Notes: generated from the sequence alone by a model not told the origin. 58,312 nt of DNA from Lentisphaeria bacterium (GCA_017457105.1 JAFTIA010000052.1:1-58312); one strand, 5' to 3'. Shown: positions 25,768 through 34,479, counted from the first letter of the stretch. Translations and numbers: made by a program.

Positions 25768-26555
25768 AATACTTTGATATCCATGCACATGTTTTTCCGC
25801 AGGCCATTGCGGAAAAAGCGGTACTGTATCTGGAAGATTATTACCATTTCAAATGGGAAGGCAATGGATTGGCGGAGGATCTGCTCCGGCACATGGACCT
25901 TGCCGGAGTACAGCGGACGGTGATATTTTCTTCTGCCACCAAGCCGGAACAGGTGGAGGCGGTGAACAATTTCATTGCGGGTTTGTGCCGTATGTATCCG
26001 GAGCGTTTTACCGGATTCGGGACTTTGCACCGGGATTATGCCGGATACCGGGATGAATTGCGGCGGATGGATGAGCTGGGCCTGAAAGGGGTGAAATTTC
26101 ATCCGGACTTTCAGAATTTTGATATTGACGATCCGGCGATGATGAAACTTTATGAAGCCATCGGGCCGGAACGGGTCATGCTGTTCCATACCGGGGACAA
26201 GACCGGCGAAAAATCTGCTCCGGAACGGTTGGCAAAAGTGTTGGATACATTCCCGGAACTGCGGATCATTGCCGCTCATTTTGGCGGGTATTCCATGTGG
26301 GAGCGGGCCATAAAAAGTCTGGTGGGGCGCAATGTCTGGCTGGATACATCCAGTGCCATTCCTTTTCTGGGGAGCGAAGCCGCTGCCCGGATCGTGAAAA
26401 TGCACGGCGCGGACAGAATTTTATGGGGTAGTGATTATCCTGCCGTTCAGCCGGGGAGTGCCGCCGCGCATTTGCGGAGTCTTGGGCTGGCAGAAGCGGA
26501 GCTGGAAAAGATTTTTTACCGGAACGCTGAAACTCTGCTGGGCGTTCCTGTTTGA
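25764..26555 (+). CDS. Amidohydrolase-family (amidohydrolase_2) metal-dependent hydrolase
   Basis: A 263-residue TIM-barrel enzyme. Metal and active-site motifs in order are YFDIHAHVFP (HxH), LKGVKFHPDFQNF, MLFHTGDKTG, IIAAHFGGYSMWERA and ILWGSDYPAVQP (the final Asp). This is the amidohydrolase_2 layout used by decarboxylases and lactonases, usually with one metal ion. The preceding DMT gene may carry its substrate; that is inference. No signal peptide. Confidence 0.85.
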   Translation: MKYFDIHAHVFPQAIAEKAVLYLEDYYHFKWEGNGLAEDLLRHMDLAGVQRTVIFSSATKPEQVEAVNNFIAGLCRMYPERFTGFGTLHRDYAGYRDELRRMDELGLKGVKFHPDFQNFDIDDPAMMKLYEAIGPERVMLFHTGDKTGEKSAPERLAKVLDTFPELRIIAAHFGGYSMWERAIKSLVGRNVWLDTSSAIPFLGSEAAARIVKMHGADRILWGSDYPAVQPGSAAAHLRSLGLAEAELEKIFYRNAETLLGVPV

Positions 26556-26593
26556 AAGAATGCTGAAATCTCCTGAAAATTGCGTTTGATTGA

Positions 26594-26622
26594 TTGCATT
26601 TCCGCCATTTCCGGAGTATAGT
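26594..26622 (+). promoter_or_regulatory. Promoter of the nitrilase triplet
   Basis: TTGCAT (26594-26599), 17 nt, TATAGT (26617-26622). The transcript would begin near 26629, with GGAGGAG placed correctly before the ATG at 26650. Confidence 0.6.
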
Positions 26623-26649
26623 TTACCGGGTTTATATGGAGGAGTGAAG

Positions 26650-27930
26650 ATGCGGAAATGGTGTGTTTCTGAAGGTGTTCCGCTGAAAGCGGCGGAATGC
26701 AGTACTTTCTGTCCAGCCAACCGTCCTGCTGCAGCATTTCAGGAAAAGGATGGAGCCTATTCCATCCGGTTGGACGAAACTTGCGGGACTGCGGGGCGGT
26801 GGAATTTCTTTTATGATCTGCCGGAGGATTTGACCGCCTGTTTCTGCCGTCTCCGGCACAATGGCGGGAAAGAGGCCGTGGCAAAAGCTCTGCTGCCCTG
26901 TCGGATGAGCTGGCTGGATGCTGACGGGATCAATATTGAAACAAGTTATCTGGAAGCGGACGGGGCGGATCTTTTCTGCCGTGCCCTGCGCCGTCCTGCG
27001 GGGGCGGTTCGGCTGCTGCTTACTGCGGGCGTCCGGTATTGGGGGAAAGAGGTGACGTTCCGGGAGGTGGAGTGCCGCCCGGTCACGCTCCGGGACCGCA
27101 AGGTGCGGATCGTGGTTGCCAAAAATACTCCGGCACAGGGGGGAATGGCTACCTGCGAAGACAATCAGTCCCGGATGGAATCTGTATTTATCCAGTTGGA
27201 AAAAGCGGGGGAAACGCCGGATCTGGTGGTGTTTCCGGAAACCTTGCTGACCCGCTGGGTCCCGGATCTCGGGCCGGAAATGGGGACACAGCCCATTCCC
27301 GGGCCGCACACGGATTGGGCGGCAAAGTGGGCGAAGAAACTGAATACCAATGTGGTGATCTCTTTGCGGGAAAAGGCGGACGGTAAATTTTATAACAGTG
27401 CCGCTGTGATCGACCGTGCCGGGAAGGTGGTCGGGGTGTACCGCAAGACCCAGTTGACCGTTGGTGAATACGAAGGCGGTTATCACTGGGGGGATGATTT
27501 CCCGGTTTTTGATCTGGATTTCGGCAGGATCGGGGTTTTGATCTGCTGGGATATGTGGTTTCCGGAAGCAATCCGGACTTTGCGTTTGAAAGGGGCGGAA
27601 GTGATCGCCTACCCCATTGCCGCCACCAGCAGGAAACATTTTGACATTATGTGGAGAGCCCGTGCCATGGAAAACGGCGTGGTTCTGGCGGCCTCCATCT
27701 CCGGCGGAGATACCTGTCCCTCCCGGATCATTACTGCGAGCGGGGAGTTGCTGGCGGAAACTTATACGCCGCAAACCTATGCCGCCGCCACGGTGGATCT
27801 GGCGGATCTTCCGGTGTATTTGCGGTATTTGTCTGTGGATCACGGGGCAGGGGAATCCCGTTCCTTCTACATGCAGGAGCGGCATCCGGAACTTTATGGC
27901 AATTTAAGTGATTTGAGCGATATCAATTAA
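26650..27930 (+). CDS. Nitrilase-superfamily carbon-nitrogen hydrolase, copy 1 (no signal peptide)
   Basis: A 426-residue protein with an N-terminal beta-rich domain (~1-150, unknown family) and a CN-hydrolase domain (~155-400). The catalytic triad is intact: Glu in LVVFPETLL, Lys in GVYRKTQLT, and Cys299 in GVLICWDMWFPE. Such enzymes cut or form amide bonds or nitriles. The start at 26650 has GGAGG. Unlike its two neighbours it begins MRKWCVSEG without a hydrophobic leader, so it should be cytoplasmic. First of three tandem paralogues spaced 9-11 nt apart. Confidence 0.85.
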   Translation: MRKWCVSEGVPLKAAECSTFCPANRPAAAFQEKDGAYSIRLDETCGTAGRWNFFYDLPEDLTACFCRLRHNGGKEAVAKALLPCRMSWLDADGINIETSYLEADGADLFCRALRRPAGAVRLLLTAGVRYWGKEVTFREVECRPVTLRDRKVRIVVAKNTPAQGGMATCEDNQSRMESVFIQLEKAGETPDLVVFPETLLTRWVPDLGPEMGTQPIPGPHTDWAAKWAKKLNTNVVISLREKADGKFYNSAAVIDRAGKVVGVYRKTQLTVGEYEGGYHWGDDFPVFDLDFGRIGVLICWDMWFPEAIRTLRLKGAEVIAYPIAATSRKHFDIMWRARAMENGVVLAASISGGDTCPSRIITASGELLAETYTPQTYAAATVDLADLPVYLRYLSVDHGAGESRSFYMQERHPELYGNLSDLSDIN

Positions 27931-27939
27931 GGAAAAAAC

Positions 27940-29256
27940 ATGAAACGGATCGTTGTTTTGGTGGCGGTTTGGCTGGTTGCCGGAGCATTTGCGCTTTCCG
28001 GCGCCCCGCTGGATGTGGTAAACGCGGCAAGCTGGCGGCCGGAGAGCTGCCCGGGAGCGGAATTCAAAACCGGAAAAGGTACTTATTCTGTCAAACTGGA
28101 TAAGAAAACCGGATCTTTCGGGAAATGGACGGCGACATATCGTCTGCCCTCCGGTTTTAACGGATGCAGGTTTCAGGTGCGGCACAATGCCGGAATGGAT
28201 GCGGTCGCAAAATCGCTGATCGTCTGCACTGTAAACTGGCTGGACGGCAAGGGGAATATCCTCCGTTCCTCTGCCATGGAGGCGGATAAAAACGGCGTTT
28301 TCAACAGCACTCTGCGCCGTCCGGAAGGGGCGGCAACGGCAGAAATTGCCATGGGTGTGCGGTATTATTCCGGAGAAGTGACTTTTTCGGATGTGGTTTG
28401 TGAGCCGGTGAGTGTGCCGGTGCGCAAAGTGCGTATCGTGGCAACAAAGATCATGCCTGCTTCTTACGGGAAGGCTTCTTGCGAAGACAATCAGAACCGC
28501 ATGGAATATGTGTTGAAGGAACTGGAACGGGTCGGGGAAAAGCCGGATCTGGTGATTTTTCCGGAAACCTTGCTGACCCGCTGGGTGAAAAATCTGGGGA
28601 TCGGCAAAGGGGCACAGCCCATTCCCGGTCCTCATACGCACTGGGCGGGAAAGTGGGCAAAGAGATTGAACACCAATATCGTGGTGAGTCTGCGGGAACT
28701 GAAAGACGGTGCTATTTATAACAGTGCCGCCGTGATCGACCGCACCGGGAAAGTTGTTGGGGTGTACCGCAAGACCCAGTTGACCATCGGAGAATACGGC
28801 AACGGTTACGATTGGGGAACGGAACTGCCGGTTTTTGATCTGGATTTCGGCAGGATCGGGGTCTTGATCTGCTGGGATATGTGGTTTCCGGAAGCGGTGC
28901 GGACATTGCGCTTGAAAGGGGCGGAAGTGATCGCCTACCCCATTGCCGGTACCGGACGGTCACATTTTGACTGGATGTGGCGCACCCGTGCCATGGAAAA
29001 TGGCCTGGTGCTGGCGGCCTCCATTTCCGGCGGGGATACGTGTCCTGCCCGTATTCTTACGCCGGACGGGGAACTGTTGTCGGAAACCTATTATCCGCAA
29101 ACCTATGCCGCCGCCACGGTGGATCTGGATGAATGGCGTTCCCGGAAACCCTGCCAGACGGAGGAAAGCGGATTTTTCAATATTCAGGGCCGCCATCCGG
29201 AACTGTACCGGGGCTTGAGTGATTTGAATGGCGTGTACGAACAGGGTAAGAAATAA
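27940..29256 (+). CDS. Nitrilase-superfamily hydrolase, copy 2 (secreted)
   Basis: A 438-residue paralogue. Signal peptide MKRIVVLVAVWLVAGAFA, then the same beta-rich domain and CN-hydrolase domain. The triad is intact: LVIFPETLLTRW (Glu), GVYRKTQLTIG (Lys) and Cys311 in GVLICWDMWFPE. It shares long near-identical blocks with copy 1, for example NTNxVxSLRE and LRLKGAEVIAYPIA, so the duplication is fairly recent. The signal peptide suggests the same chemistry on an extracytoplasmic amide. Confidence 0.87.
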   Translation: MKRIVVLVAVWLVAGAFALSGAPLDVVNAASWRPESCPGAEFKTGKGTYSVKLDKKTGSFGKWTATYRLPSGFNGCRFQVRHNAGMDAVAKSLIVCTVNWLDGKGNILRSSAMEADKNGVFNSTLRRPEGAATAEIAMGVRYYSGEVTFSDVVCEPVSVPVRKVRIVATKIMPASYGKASCEDNQNRMEYVLKELERVGEKPDLVIFPETLLTRWVKNLGIGKGAQPIPGPHTHWAGKWAKRLNTNIVVSLRELKDGAIYNSAAVIDRTGKVVGVYRKTQLTIGEYGNGYDWGTELPVFDLDFGRIGVLICWDMWFPEAVRTLRLKGAEVIAYPIAGTGRSHFDWMWRTRAMENGLVLAASISGGDTCPARILTPDGELLSETYYPQTYAAATVDLDEWRSRKPCQTEESGFFNIQGRHPELYRGLSDLNGVYEQGKK

Positions 29257-29267
29257 GGAGAAAAACC

Positions 29268-30539
29268 ATGAAAAAATATATTGCCCTGTTGGGTATCCTG
29301 CTGTTGACAATCTGTGCATTGCCGCTGTTTGCGGCTCCGCTGAAAGTGGCACAGGCGGTTCCTTTTGCGCCTGCGAACCGGCCGGGAGCATCGTTCAAGG
29401 CGTCTTCAAACACCTATTCCGTCCTGCTGGATAAAAAGAACGGCATGTTCGGCAAATGGACGCTGGATTTCAAGCTCTCTGACAATGTGGAAGCCTGCAA
29501 ATTTCAGGTCCGGCACAATGGCGGCGAAGCGGCTGCCGCAAAAGAGTTGATCGTCTGCGCTGCAAGCTGGGTGGATGAAGATAACAAAAATCTTGATGCC
29601 GCTTATCTGGAACCGGTTTCCGGAGAGCTTTTCAGTTATGTCATGCACCGTCCGAAAGGGGCGGAGAAGATCCGTCTTTCGCTGGCGGTGCGGCATTTTT
29701 ATAAAGAGGTGACTTTTTCGGATATCGTTTGTGAACCGGTGGAGATGCCGCCCCGTCCGGTGCGGATCGTCACTGCCAAACTGCCCGCTTCCGGTTCGGG
29801 GGATGTCCAAATGGATGCGGTGTGGAAATCTCTGGAAAAAGCCGGGGAAAAGCCGGATCTGGTGATCGTGCCGGAAGTGGGGCAGCTTCCCTGCGTGAAA
29901 GGGGCGCAGGTCATCCCGGGAGCTTATACGGACTGGGCGGCAAAGTGGGCAAAGAAGTTGAATACCAATGTCATTGCGGGGATGAAGGAAGTCCGGGACG
30001 GCCGTTATTTCCGCAGTGCCGCTGTGATCGACCGCACCGGGAAACTGGTGGGGGTGTACCGGAAAACCCATTTGACAGCCGCCGAAGTTGAAAACGGCTT
30101 TTGCCGGGGGGAGGAACTTCCGGTTTTTGATCTGGATTTCGGGAAAACGGGTGTGCTGATTTCCAGCGACTTCAATTATCCGGAAACTGCCCGGGCATTG
30201 CGGTTGAAGGGGGCGGAAGTGGTTGCCGGACTTTCCGGTGATACGACGGCAAAGGTGCATAATGTGATCCAGCGTGTCCGTGCCATGGAAAACGGCATTG
30301 TACTGGCATCCGCCTGTTCCGGCGGGAAAGATACTCCGGCCCGGATCTTTACGGCTGACGGGAATTTTATTGCAGAAACCTATGCGGCAGAAACGTATGC
30401 CGCCGGGACGGTGGATTTGACCCGGCTCGGGATCTATATCCAGTATCTCTCCATCAGTCCGGGGAACGGTGAAACCCGCTCTTTCTACATGCGGGAGCGA
30501 CAGCCGGAACTGTACCGGGAACTCAGCGATAAACGCTGA
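29268..30539 (+). CDS. Nitrilase-superfamily paralogue, copy 3 (secreted, catalytic Cys replaced by Ser)
   Basis: A 423-residue paralogue with signal peptide MKKYIALLGILLLTICALPLFA. Glu (LVIVPEVG) and Lys (GVYRKTHLT) remain, but the nucleophile motif reads GVLISSDFNYPE: Ser299 stands where copies 1 and 2 have Cys. About 15 residues just before the Glu segment are also missing (the SCEDNQ region) and the YPIA loop is changed. The frame is intact with no stop, so it is probably expressed, either as a non-catalytic partner or with altered chemistry. A strong terminator follows. Confidence 0.85.
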   Translation: MKKYIALLGILLLTICALPLFAAPLKVAQAVPFAPANRPGASFKASSNTYSVLLDKKNGMFGKWTLDFKLSDNVEACKFQVRHNGGEAAAAKELIVCAASWVDEDNKNLDAAYLEPVSGELFSYVMHRPKGAEKIRLSLAVRHFYKEVTFSDIVCEPVEMPPRPVRIVTAKLPASGSGDVQMDAVWKSLEKAGEKPDLVIVPEVGQLPCVKGAQVIPGAYTDWAAKWAKKLNTNVIAGMKEVRDGRYFRSAAVIDRTGKLVGVYRKTHLTAAEVENGFCRGEELPVFDLDFGKTGVLISSDFNYPETARALRLKGAEVVAGLSGDTTAKVHNVIQRVRAMENGIVLASACSGGKDTPARIFTADGNFIAETYAAETYAAGTVDLTRLGIYIQYLSISPGNGETRSFYMRERQPELYRELSDKR

Positions 30540-30556
30540 AAAAGCAAAAATGGGAG

Positions 30557-30585
30557 AACCGGCAAAGCGATTTGCCGGTTTTTTT
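30557..30585 (+). terminator. Rho-independent terminator after the nitrilase triplet
   Basis: A perfect 10-bp stem AACCGGCAAA/TTTGCCGGTT with loop GCGA is followed by TTTTT (30581-30585). Confidence 0.9.
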
Positions 30586-30608
30586 ATGGGCATGAATGCT
30601 GTGATGAA

Positions 30609-30637
30609 TTGTTTTTCCCGGAATCCCGGTGTATATT
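30609..30637 (+). promoter_or_regulatory. Promoter of the DEAD-box helicase gene
   Basis: TTGTTT (30609-30614), 17 nt, TATATT (30632-30637), 36 nt before the ATG at 30674. Confidence 0.6.
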
Positions 30638-30673
30638 AAGCATTTCAAATTACACCATTTTTCAAGGAACGAT

Positions 30674-32533
30674 ATGAGCGATATTCAGGATTTCAAAGCA
30701 CTGGGACTTTCCGGAGATATGCTTACTGCACTGGCGTTGAAGGGTTTTCAAACCCCGTCACAGATCCAGGCATTGACCATCCCCAAACTTCTTTCCGGCG
30801 ACAAGGATCTGATCGGTCAGGCACAGACCGGGACCGGTAAAACTGCGGCATTCGGGATCCCCATTATTGAAAAGGCGGAGGACGGTGCGGAGAAACCGCA
30901 GGCGTTGATCCTTGCGCCCACCCGTGAACTTTCCATGCAGATCGCCGGGGAGATCAACTCCTTCAAGGGCAGCCGTGATTTGCGGATCGCCTCTTTTTAC
31001 GGCGGGCAGTCCATCGAGATCCAGCTGAAACTTTTGCGGGAAGGCAATGTGGATGTGGTCATCGGCACCCCGGGGCGCATCAAAGATCTTTACAAGCGGG
31101 GCGTGCTGGATTTTTCCGCGCTGAAATATGCGGTTCTGGATGAAGCCGATGAAATGCTGGATATGGGTTTTATTGAGGACATCGAGGAGATCCTGGGCTT
31201 TACCGCACCGGATAAAAGAATGTTGATGTTTTCCGCCACCATGCCGCCGGAGGTTTTGAGCATTGCCGAACAATTCATGCAGGATTACGAGATCATCCGG
31301 ACGGAAATGACAAGGCTCAGCACGGAATTGACGGATCAGATCTGGTATTCCGTCAAGCGGGAAGACAAATTCGATGCTCTTGTGCGTATCCTTGATTCCG
31401 AAGAAGATTTGTATGCGCTGGTTTTCTGCCGCACCAAAGGGGATGTGGATGAGGTGGTGGAGAAGCTGAAACAGCAGCATTACCCGGTGGAGGCTCTCCA
31501 CGGGGATGTGCCGCAGGTTTTGCGGACGCGGGTCATCAACCGGTTCAAGGCAAAACACTTCCCTCTGCTGGTTGCCACCGATGTTGCCGCCCGGGGGATC
31601 GATGTAAATGATTTGACCCATGTGATCAACTATTCCATTCCGCAAAGTCCGGAAATCTACATTCACCGTGTGGGGCGCACGGGCCGTGCCGGGAAAGAGG
31701 GGAAAGCCGTTACATTTGTGACGCCCGGCGAAGTCCGGAAGATCCGTTACATTCAGGAAACCATCAAAAACGAGATCCGCAAGGAGTCTTTGCCGGATGG
31801 TCAGGCGGTGATTTCCCTCAAGAAACGGCGTTTTATGGAAAAACTTGCCCGTGTGCGTGCGGGGGGGTGTGATGATGCCTATTTTGACTTTGCCCGGGAA
31901 TTGCTTGCCGGGGAGGGCTCTGCGGTGGAACACCTTGCGGCGATTTTGCAGGATCACTTCAAGGATGAACTTCTGGAAGGGAAATACCGGGATTTTTCCG
32001 GAAAAAAGAAGAACCGTGCTTTCTGGGAAAATGCCGAAAGTGCCGCCAACGAGGTCAAACTCCTGCTGGGCGTGGGGAAAATGGATGGTTTTGGTGCCGT
32101 AAAAGTTATGGGACTTTTCCGGGATATCGCCAAAATCCCGAAGACCAAAGTCGGCAAGATCGACTGCGAAGATCACCAGGCCTTTGTGTTTATGGATGGC
32201 GAAGAGGCGAAAAGAGCCATTGCCGCTTTCCGTGCGGATCCGGAAGCCCCGGCGATCGGATATGCTCCGCTGACATTGGATGAAGAACCCTCTTATCCGG
32301 AAAAGAAGGAAAAGGGGAAAAAGACCCGGAAACCGGAGCGCGTTGCCGCTACGGAGAAAAAGCGGAAGCCGAAAAACTGGGAAGAAAAACTCCTTGCCGA
32401 TATTGAAATGAAGGAACTCCGGAAGCGTTCCGGCGACAAAAAGTCCGCAAAAGGGAAAAAGTCCGCAAGCGGAAGAAAGCCAGCCTCCGGGAAAAAGCCT
32501 GCTGCCCGTGTATCACGCAGAAAAGGGCGGTAG
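30674..32533 (+). CDS. DEAD-box RNA helicase with DbpA-type RNA-binding domain
   Basis: A 619-residue helicase. The Q motif (FKALGLS...GFQTPSQIQ), AQTGTGKT (I), PTRELSMQ (Ia), VLDEADEMLD (II), FSATMP (III), VATDVAARGIDV (V) and HRVGRTGRAG (VI) are all present. After the core, ~425-545 holds a DbpA/CsdA-like RNA-binding domain (AVKVMGLFRDIAKIPKTKVG). The last ~60 residues are a Lys/Arg/Ser/Gly tail with short repeats (KKSA, GKKPA). CsdA/DeaD-like roles are ribosome assembly and cold adaptation. CAAGGA precedes the ATG at 30674. Confidence 0.93.
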   Translation: MSDIQDFKALGLSGDMLTALALKGFQTPSQIQALTIPKLLSGDKDLIGQAQTGTGKTAAFGIPIIEKAEDGAEKPQALILAPTRELSMQIAGEINSFKGSRDLRIASFYGGQSIEIQLKLLREGNVDVVIGTPGRIKDLYKRGVLDFSALKYAVLDEADEMLDMGFIEDIEEILGFTAPDKRMLMFSATMPPEVLSIAEQFMQDYEIIRTEMTRLSTELTDQIWYSVKREDKFDALVRILDSEEDLYALVFCRTKGDVDEVVEKLKQQHYPVEALHGDVPQVLRTRVINRFKAKHFPLLVATDVAARGIDVNDLTHVINYSIPQSPEIYIHRVGRTGRAGKEGKAVTFVTPGEVRKIRYIQETIKNEIRKESLPDGQAVISLKKRRFMEKLARVRAGGCDDAYFDFARELLAGEGSAVEHLAAILQDHFKDELLEGKYRDFSGKKKNRAFWENAESAANEVKLLLGVGKMDGFGAVKVMGLFRDIAKIPKTKVGKIDCEDHQAFVFMDGEEAKRAIAAFRADPEAPAIGYAPLTLDEEPSYPEKKEKGKKTRKPERVAATEKKRKPKNWEEKLLADIEMKELRKRSGDKKSAKGKKSASGRKPASGKKPAARVSRRKGR

Positions 32534-32794
32534 GTTGCTGTACTGCACCGTGGCAAGCCCTGTGCTCCGGAAATTCCGGAGTCCCCGGGCCTCACACCGC
32601 CAAGTGCCCATCGTCGGACAAGTCCGACCGGTCCGACCGGTCCGACATACTCTGCCCGCACCATGCGCTTTGCACAAAGTGCTTTGCCAGCCAACAGTCC
32701 CCCCTTCTGCGCCCGTCTTCGCTGCGCTGTGCCGTGGTAAGCCAAGTACTCCGCAAATTTTTCGACTTTTTTTAAAAAAAAGTCCTTTCCACTC
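32534..32794. repeat. Gene-poor repeat-rich spacer downstream of the helicase
   Basis: No credible gene. It contains a 32-nt degenerate direct repeat (32544-32575 and 32728-32759, 25 of 32 identical), a CTCCGGAA/TTCCGGAG hairpin at about 32564-32582, nonamer repeats at 32622-32648, and an A/T palindrome GACTTTTTTT/AAAAAAAGTC at 32764-32784 just before a promoter. Confidence 0.6.
32622..32648. repeat. Three 9-bp tandem units, GTCCGAC core
   Basis: GTCCGACCG, GTCCGACCG, GTCCGACAT in a row, preceded by the inverted half GTCGGAC (32613-32619), so the first unit can form a 7-bp hairpin with a 2-nt loop. Confidence 0.85.
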
Positions 32795-32823
32795 TTGACT
32801 TTAACAGTAAATCTTGCTATAAT
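32795..32823 (+). promoter_or_regulatory. Consensus sigma70 promoter of the pseudopilin pair
   Basis: TTGACT (32795-32800), 17 nt, TATAAT (32818-32823): the strongest-looking promoter in the window. The start should be near 32830, giving a ~94-nt leader that includes the left arm of a long inverted repeat. Confidence 0.85.
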
Positions 32824-32850
32824 TAACATGTGTCCGTACTTGATCATGTT

Positions 32851-32967
32851 CGCATAATATGCGTTCTGTTAAGTTCGTTGAGGTCAAAAAGAGAAAAAAA
32901 GCGGATTGACGGAGAAGAAAAAGATGGATTTACGCTCAAAAATGGTTAACAGAACGCATATTATGCG
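32851..32967 (+). repeat. 22-bp perfect inverted repeat around the first pseudopilin start
   Basis: The left arm 32851-32872 and right arm 32946-32967 are exact reverse complements separated by 73 nt. Each arm includes a 13-nt near-palindrome (CGCATAATATGCG and its complement). The ribosome site (GGAG, 32911) and the ATG at 32924 lie in the loop; the right arm lies in the coding region just before the TLIELL segment. It could be an RNA hairpin or a paired operator with centres 104 bp apart. Confidence 0.85.
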
Positions 32968-33670
32968 TCGTTTCTTTACCTTGATTGAACTTCTTGTTGT
33001 GATTGCTATCATCGCTATTCTGGCGGCAATGCTGCTGCCTGCATTGAACAAGGCCCGGATGACGGCGCAGAAGTCCAAATGCACCGGCAACCTCAAGCAG
33101 CACAGCTCTGCGGTTGCCATGTATATGGGGGATTATGAGGATATTTATCCGGCTCTGAACGTGTATGGGTCTTTCGGTGACTGGAAGCGCAGTCTGGCTC
33201 CCTATCTGGGGATCACACTTTCTGCCGCGTTTGATAATACGGATAAGGCAAAGCTGAAAGAGGGCGTTCTGCGCTGCCCCCTCTGGAGCGAGGAAAAGTG
33301 TCCTTCCTGGAACCCGGCAAAGCCGCAGAATGGCGGCGGTTACGGCTGGATGTATAACTATGTTTCCGGGATGAGTTATTACCGTGCGGCGGGCAGCCAC
33401 TGGCTGAAAGCCAGCAAGGTCGGTGTTCCCGGCGAAACCATTGTGAACGCTGACGGCATGAGTATGACTTCCACGGTGGAAGCTTCTCAGGTGATCCTCT
33501 ATTCTCCTACGGACAATAACGGTCATAAGGCGTTGGTGGGGGTGCATGATGACGGCATCAACATCAACTGGGCGGACGGTCATGTGGCCAGCATGAAGGT
33601 GCAGGAACTGAATACCCGCCGGGTGACGAACAGCACCCAGCCCTACTATTGGTATGCCTTCAAAAAATAA
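32924..33670 (+). CDS. Type II pseudopilin-like protein with H-X9-DG tail, copy 1
   Basis: A 248-residue protein with the prepilin signal [20 protein letters not shown]; the peptidase would cut before the first Phe, or near it, and methylate. A C-terminal H-X9-DG motif ([14 protein letters not shown]) marks the family common in Lentisphaerae and Planctomycetes. ATG 32924 has GGAG 9 nt upstream and gives a long basic leader ([16 protein letters not shown]); ATG 32942 or 32963 would give the usual short leader but has no ribosome site. Role: minor pilin/secretion-like surface protein, substrate unknown. A similar gene follows 22 nt later. Confidence 0.82.
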   Translation: MDLRSKMVNRTHIMRRFFTLIELLVVIAIIAILAAMLLPALNKARMTAQKSKCTGNLKQHSSAVAMYMGDYEDIYPALNVYGSFGDWKRSLAPYLGITLSAAFDNTDKAKLKEGVLRCPLWSEEKCPSWNPAKPQNGGGYGWMYNYVSGMSYYRAAGSHWLKASKVGVPGETIVNADGMSMTSTVEASQVILYSPTDNNGHKALVGVHDDGININWADGHVASMKVQELNTRRVTNSTQPYYWYAFKK

Positions 33671-33692
33671 AACATATAGGATGAGTATCATT

Positions 33693-34424
33693 ATGAAAAA
33701 AGTCTTTACTCTGATCGAACTTCTTGTGGTGATTGCCATTATCGCTATTCTGGCGGCAATGCTGCTGCCTGCATTAAATCAGGCCCGAGCCAAAGCCCGG
33801 AGCATCAGCTGTACCAATGTTTTGAAGCAGCTGGGGCAGATTGATTCCTTTTATCAGGCGGATAATGATGACTTTATTATGCCGGCACTTGCCTGTACGC
33901 CGGCTTTTCACCCCAATCATAGTGCCACTTTTGGCCGTTTCTGGTACGATATTGTGTGGCATTATACGCCGGTTTTGAGTGCCCGGATGATTGGGACGGT
34001 GGAAAAATCTGCTGTTCCCCGTTGCCCGGATGACCAGAAAGATGACGGGCGTACAGATACTCTGGTGGCGATCAACTACAAAACGCAGGTCCACATCGGC
34101 GGTTACACCCGTTTTCAGGGCGCCGGATATATGTGGGACTCGAGTTACCCACCCTCTTCCACGGCTAATGTACTGATCAAAATGAATCAGGTTCTTGACC
34201 CCAGCAGCAAGATGAGTATTTTTGACGGGCATTATTCTGCTATCTGGACGGCGGACCACTGGAACAATGCCACCGGGATCGCCTGGAACCGCCATGGGAA
34301 CGGTGTGATCAATTCAGTTCGTTTTGACGGTCATGCCGAAACTTTCCAGCGGGTCCCGCACTCCACGCCTTCCGGCATCCGGAATCTTACGGTGTGGAAT
34401 TTCCACTTCTATCCCAAGAAGTAA
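33693..34424 (+). CDS. Type II pseudopilin-like protein, copy 2
   Basis: A 243-residue protein beginning [20 protein letters not shown], followed by [15 protein letters not shown], the same leader as its neighbour almost letter for letter. The bodies differ greatly; here the tail motif is [15 protein letters not shown], with ten residues between His and Asp-Gly. ATAGGA lies ~11 nt upstream of ATG 33693; an in-frame ATG at 33681 is possible. It probably shares the transcript of copy 1, ending at the terminator at 34447. Confidence 0.82.
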   Translation: MKKVFTLIELLVVIAIIAILAAMLLPALNQARAKARSISCTNVLKQLGQIDSFYQADNDDFIMPALACTPAFHPNHSATFGRFWYDIVWHYTPVLSARMIGTVEKSAVPRCPDDQKDDGRTDTLVAINYKTQVHIGGYTRFQGAGYMWDSSYPPSSTANVLIKMNQVLDPSSKMSIFDGHYSAIWTADHWNNATGIAWNRHGNGVINSVRFDGHAETFQRVPHSTPSGIRNLTVWNFHFYPKK

Positions 34425-34446
34425 AGGATTGAGAAAATCGTTTTTG

Positions 34447-34479
34447 AAAGACCGGCAATGCAGTTTGCCGGTCTTTTTT
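34447..34479 (+). terminator. Rho-independent terminator after the pseudopilin pair
   Basis: A 12-bp stem AAAGACCGGCAA/TTGCCGGTCTTT with a 6-nt loop, ending in a run of six T (34474-34479). Confidence 0.9.

Noticed and set aside
26632-27885. Minus-strand open frame of 417 residues opposite nitrilase copy 1
   Set aside because: Similar antisense frames lie opposite copies 2 and 3 only because the coding strands are related; no independent signs of a gene.
29268-30539. Calling nitrilase copy 3 a pseudogene
   Set aside because: The frame is complete, the signal peptide and terminator are intact, and only the nucleophile and one loop are changed; an inactive but expressed protein fits better.
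30758-32176. Minus-strand open frame of 472 residues opposite the helicase
   Set aside because: Shadow of a gene with all DEAD-box motifs; no start signals or family features.
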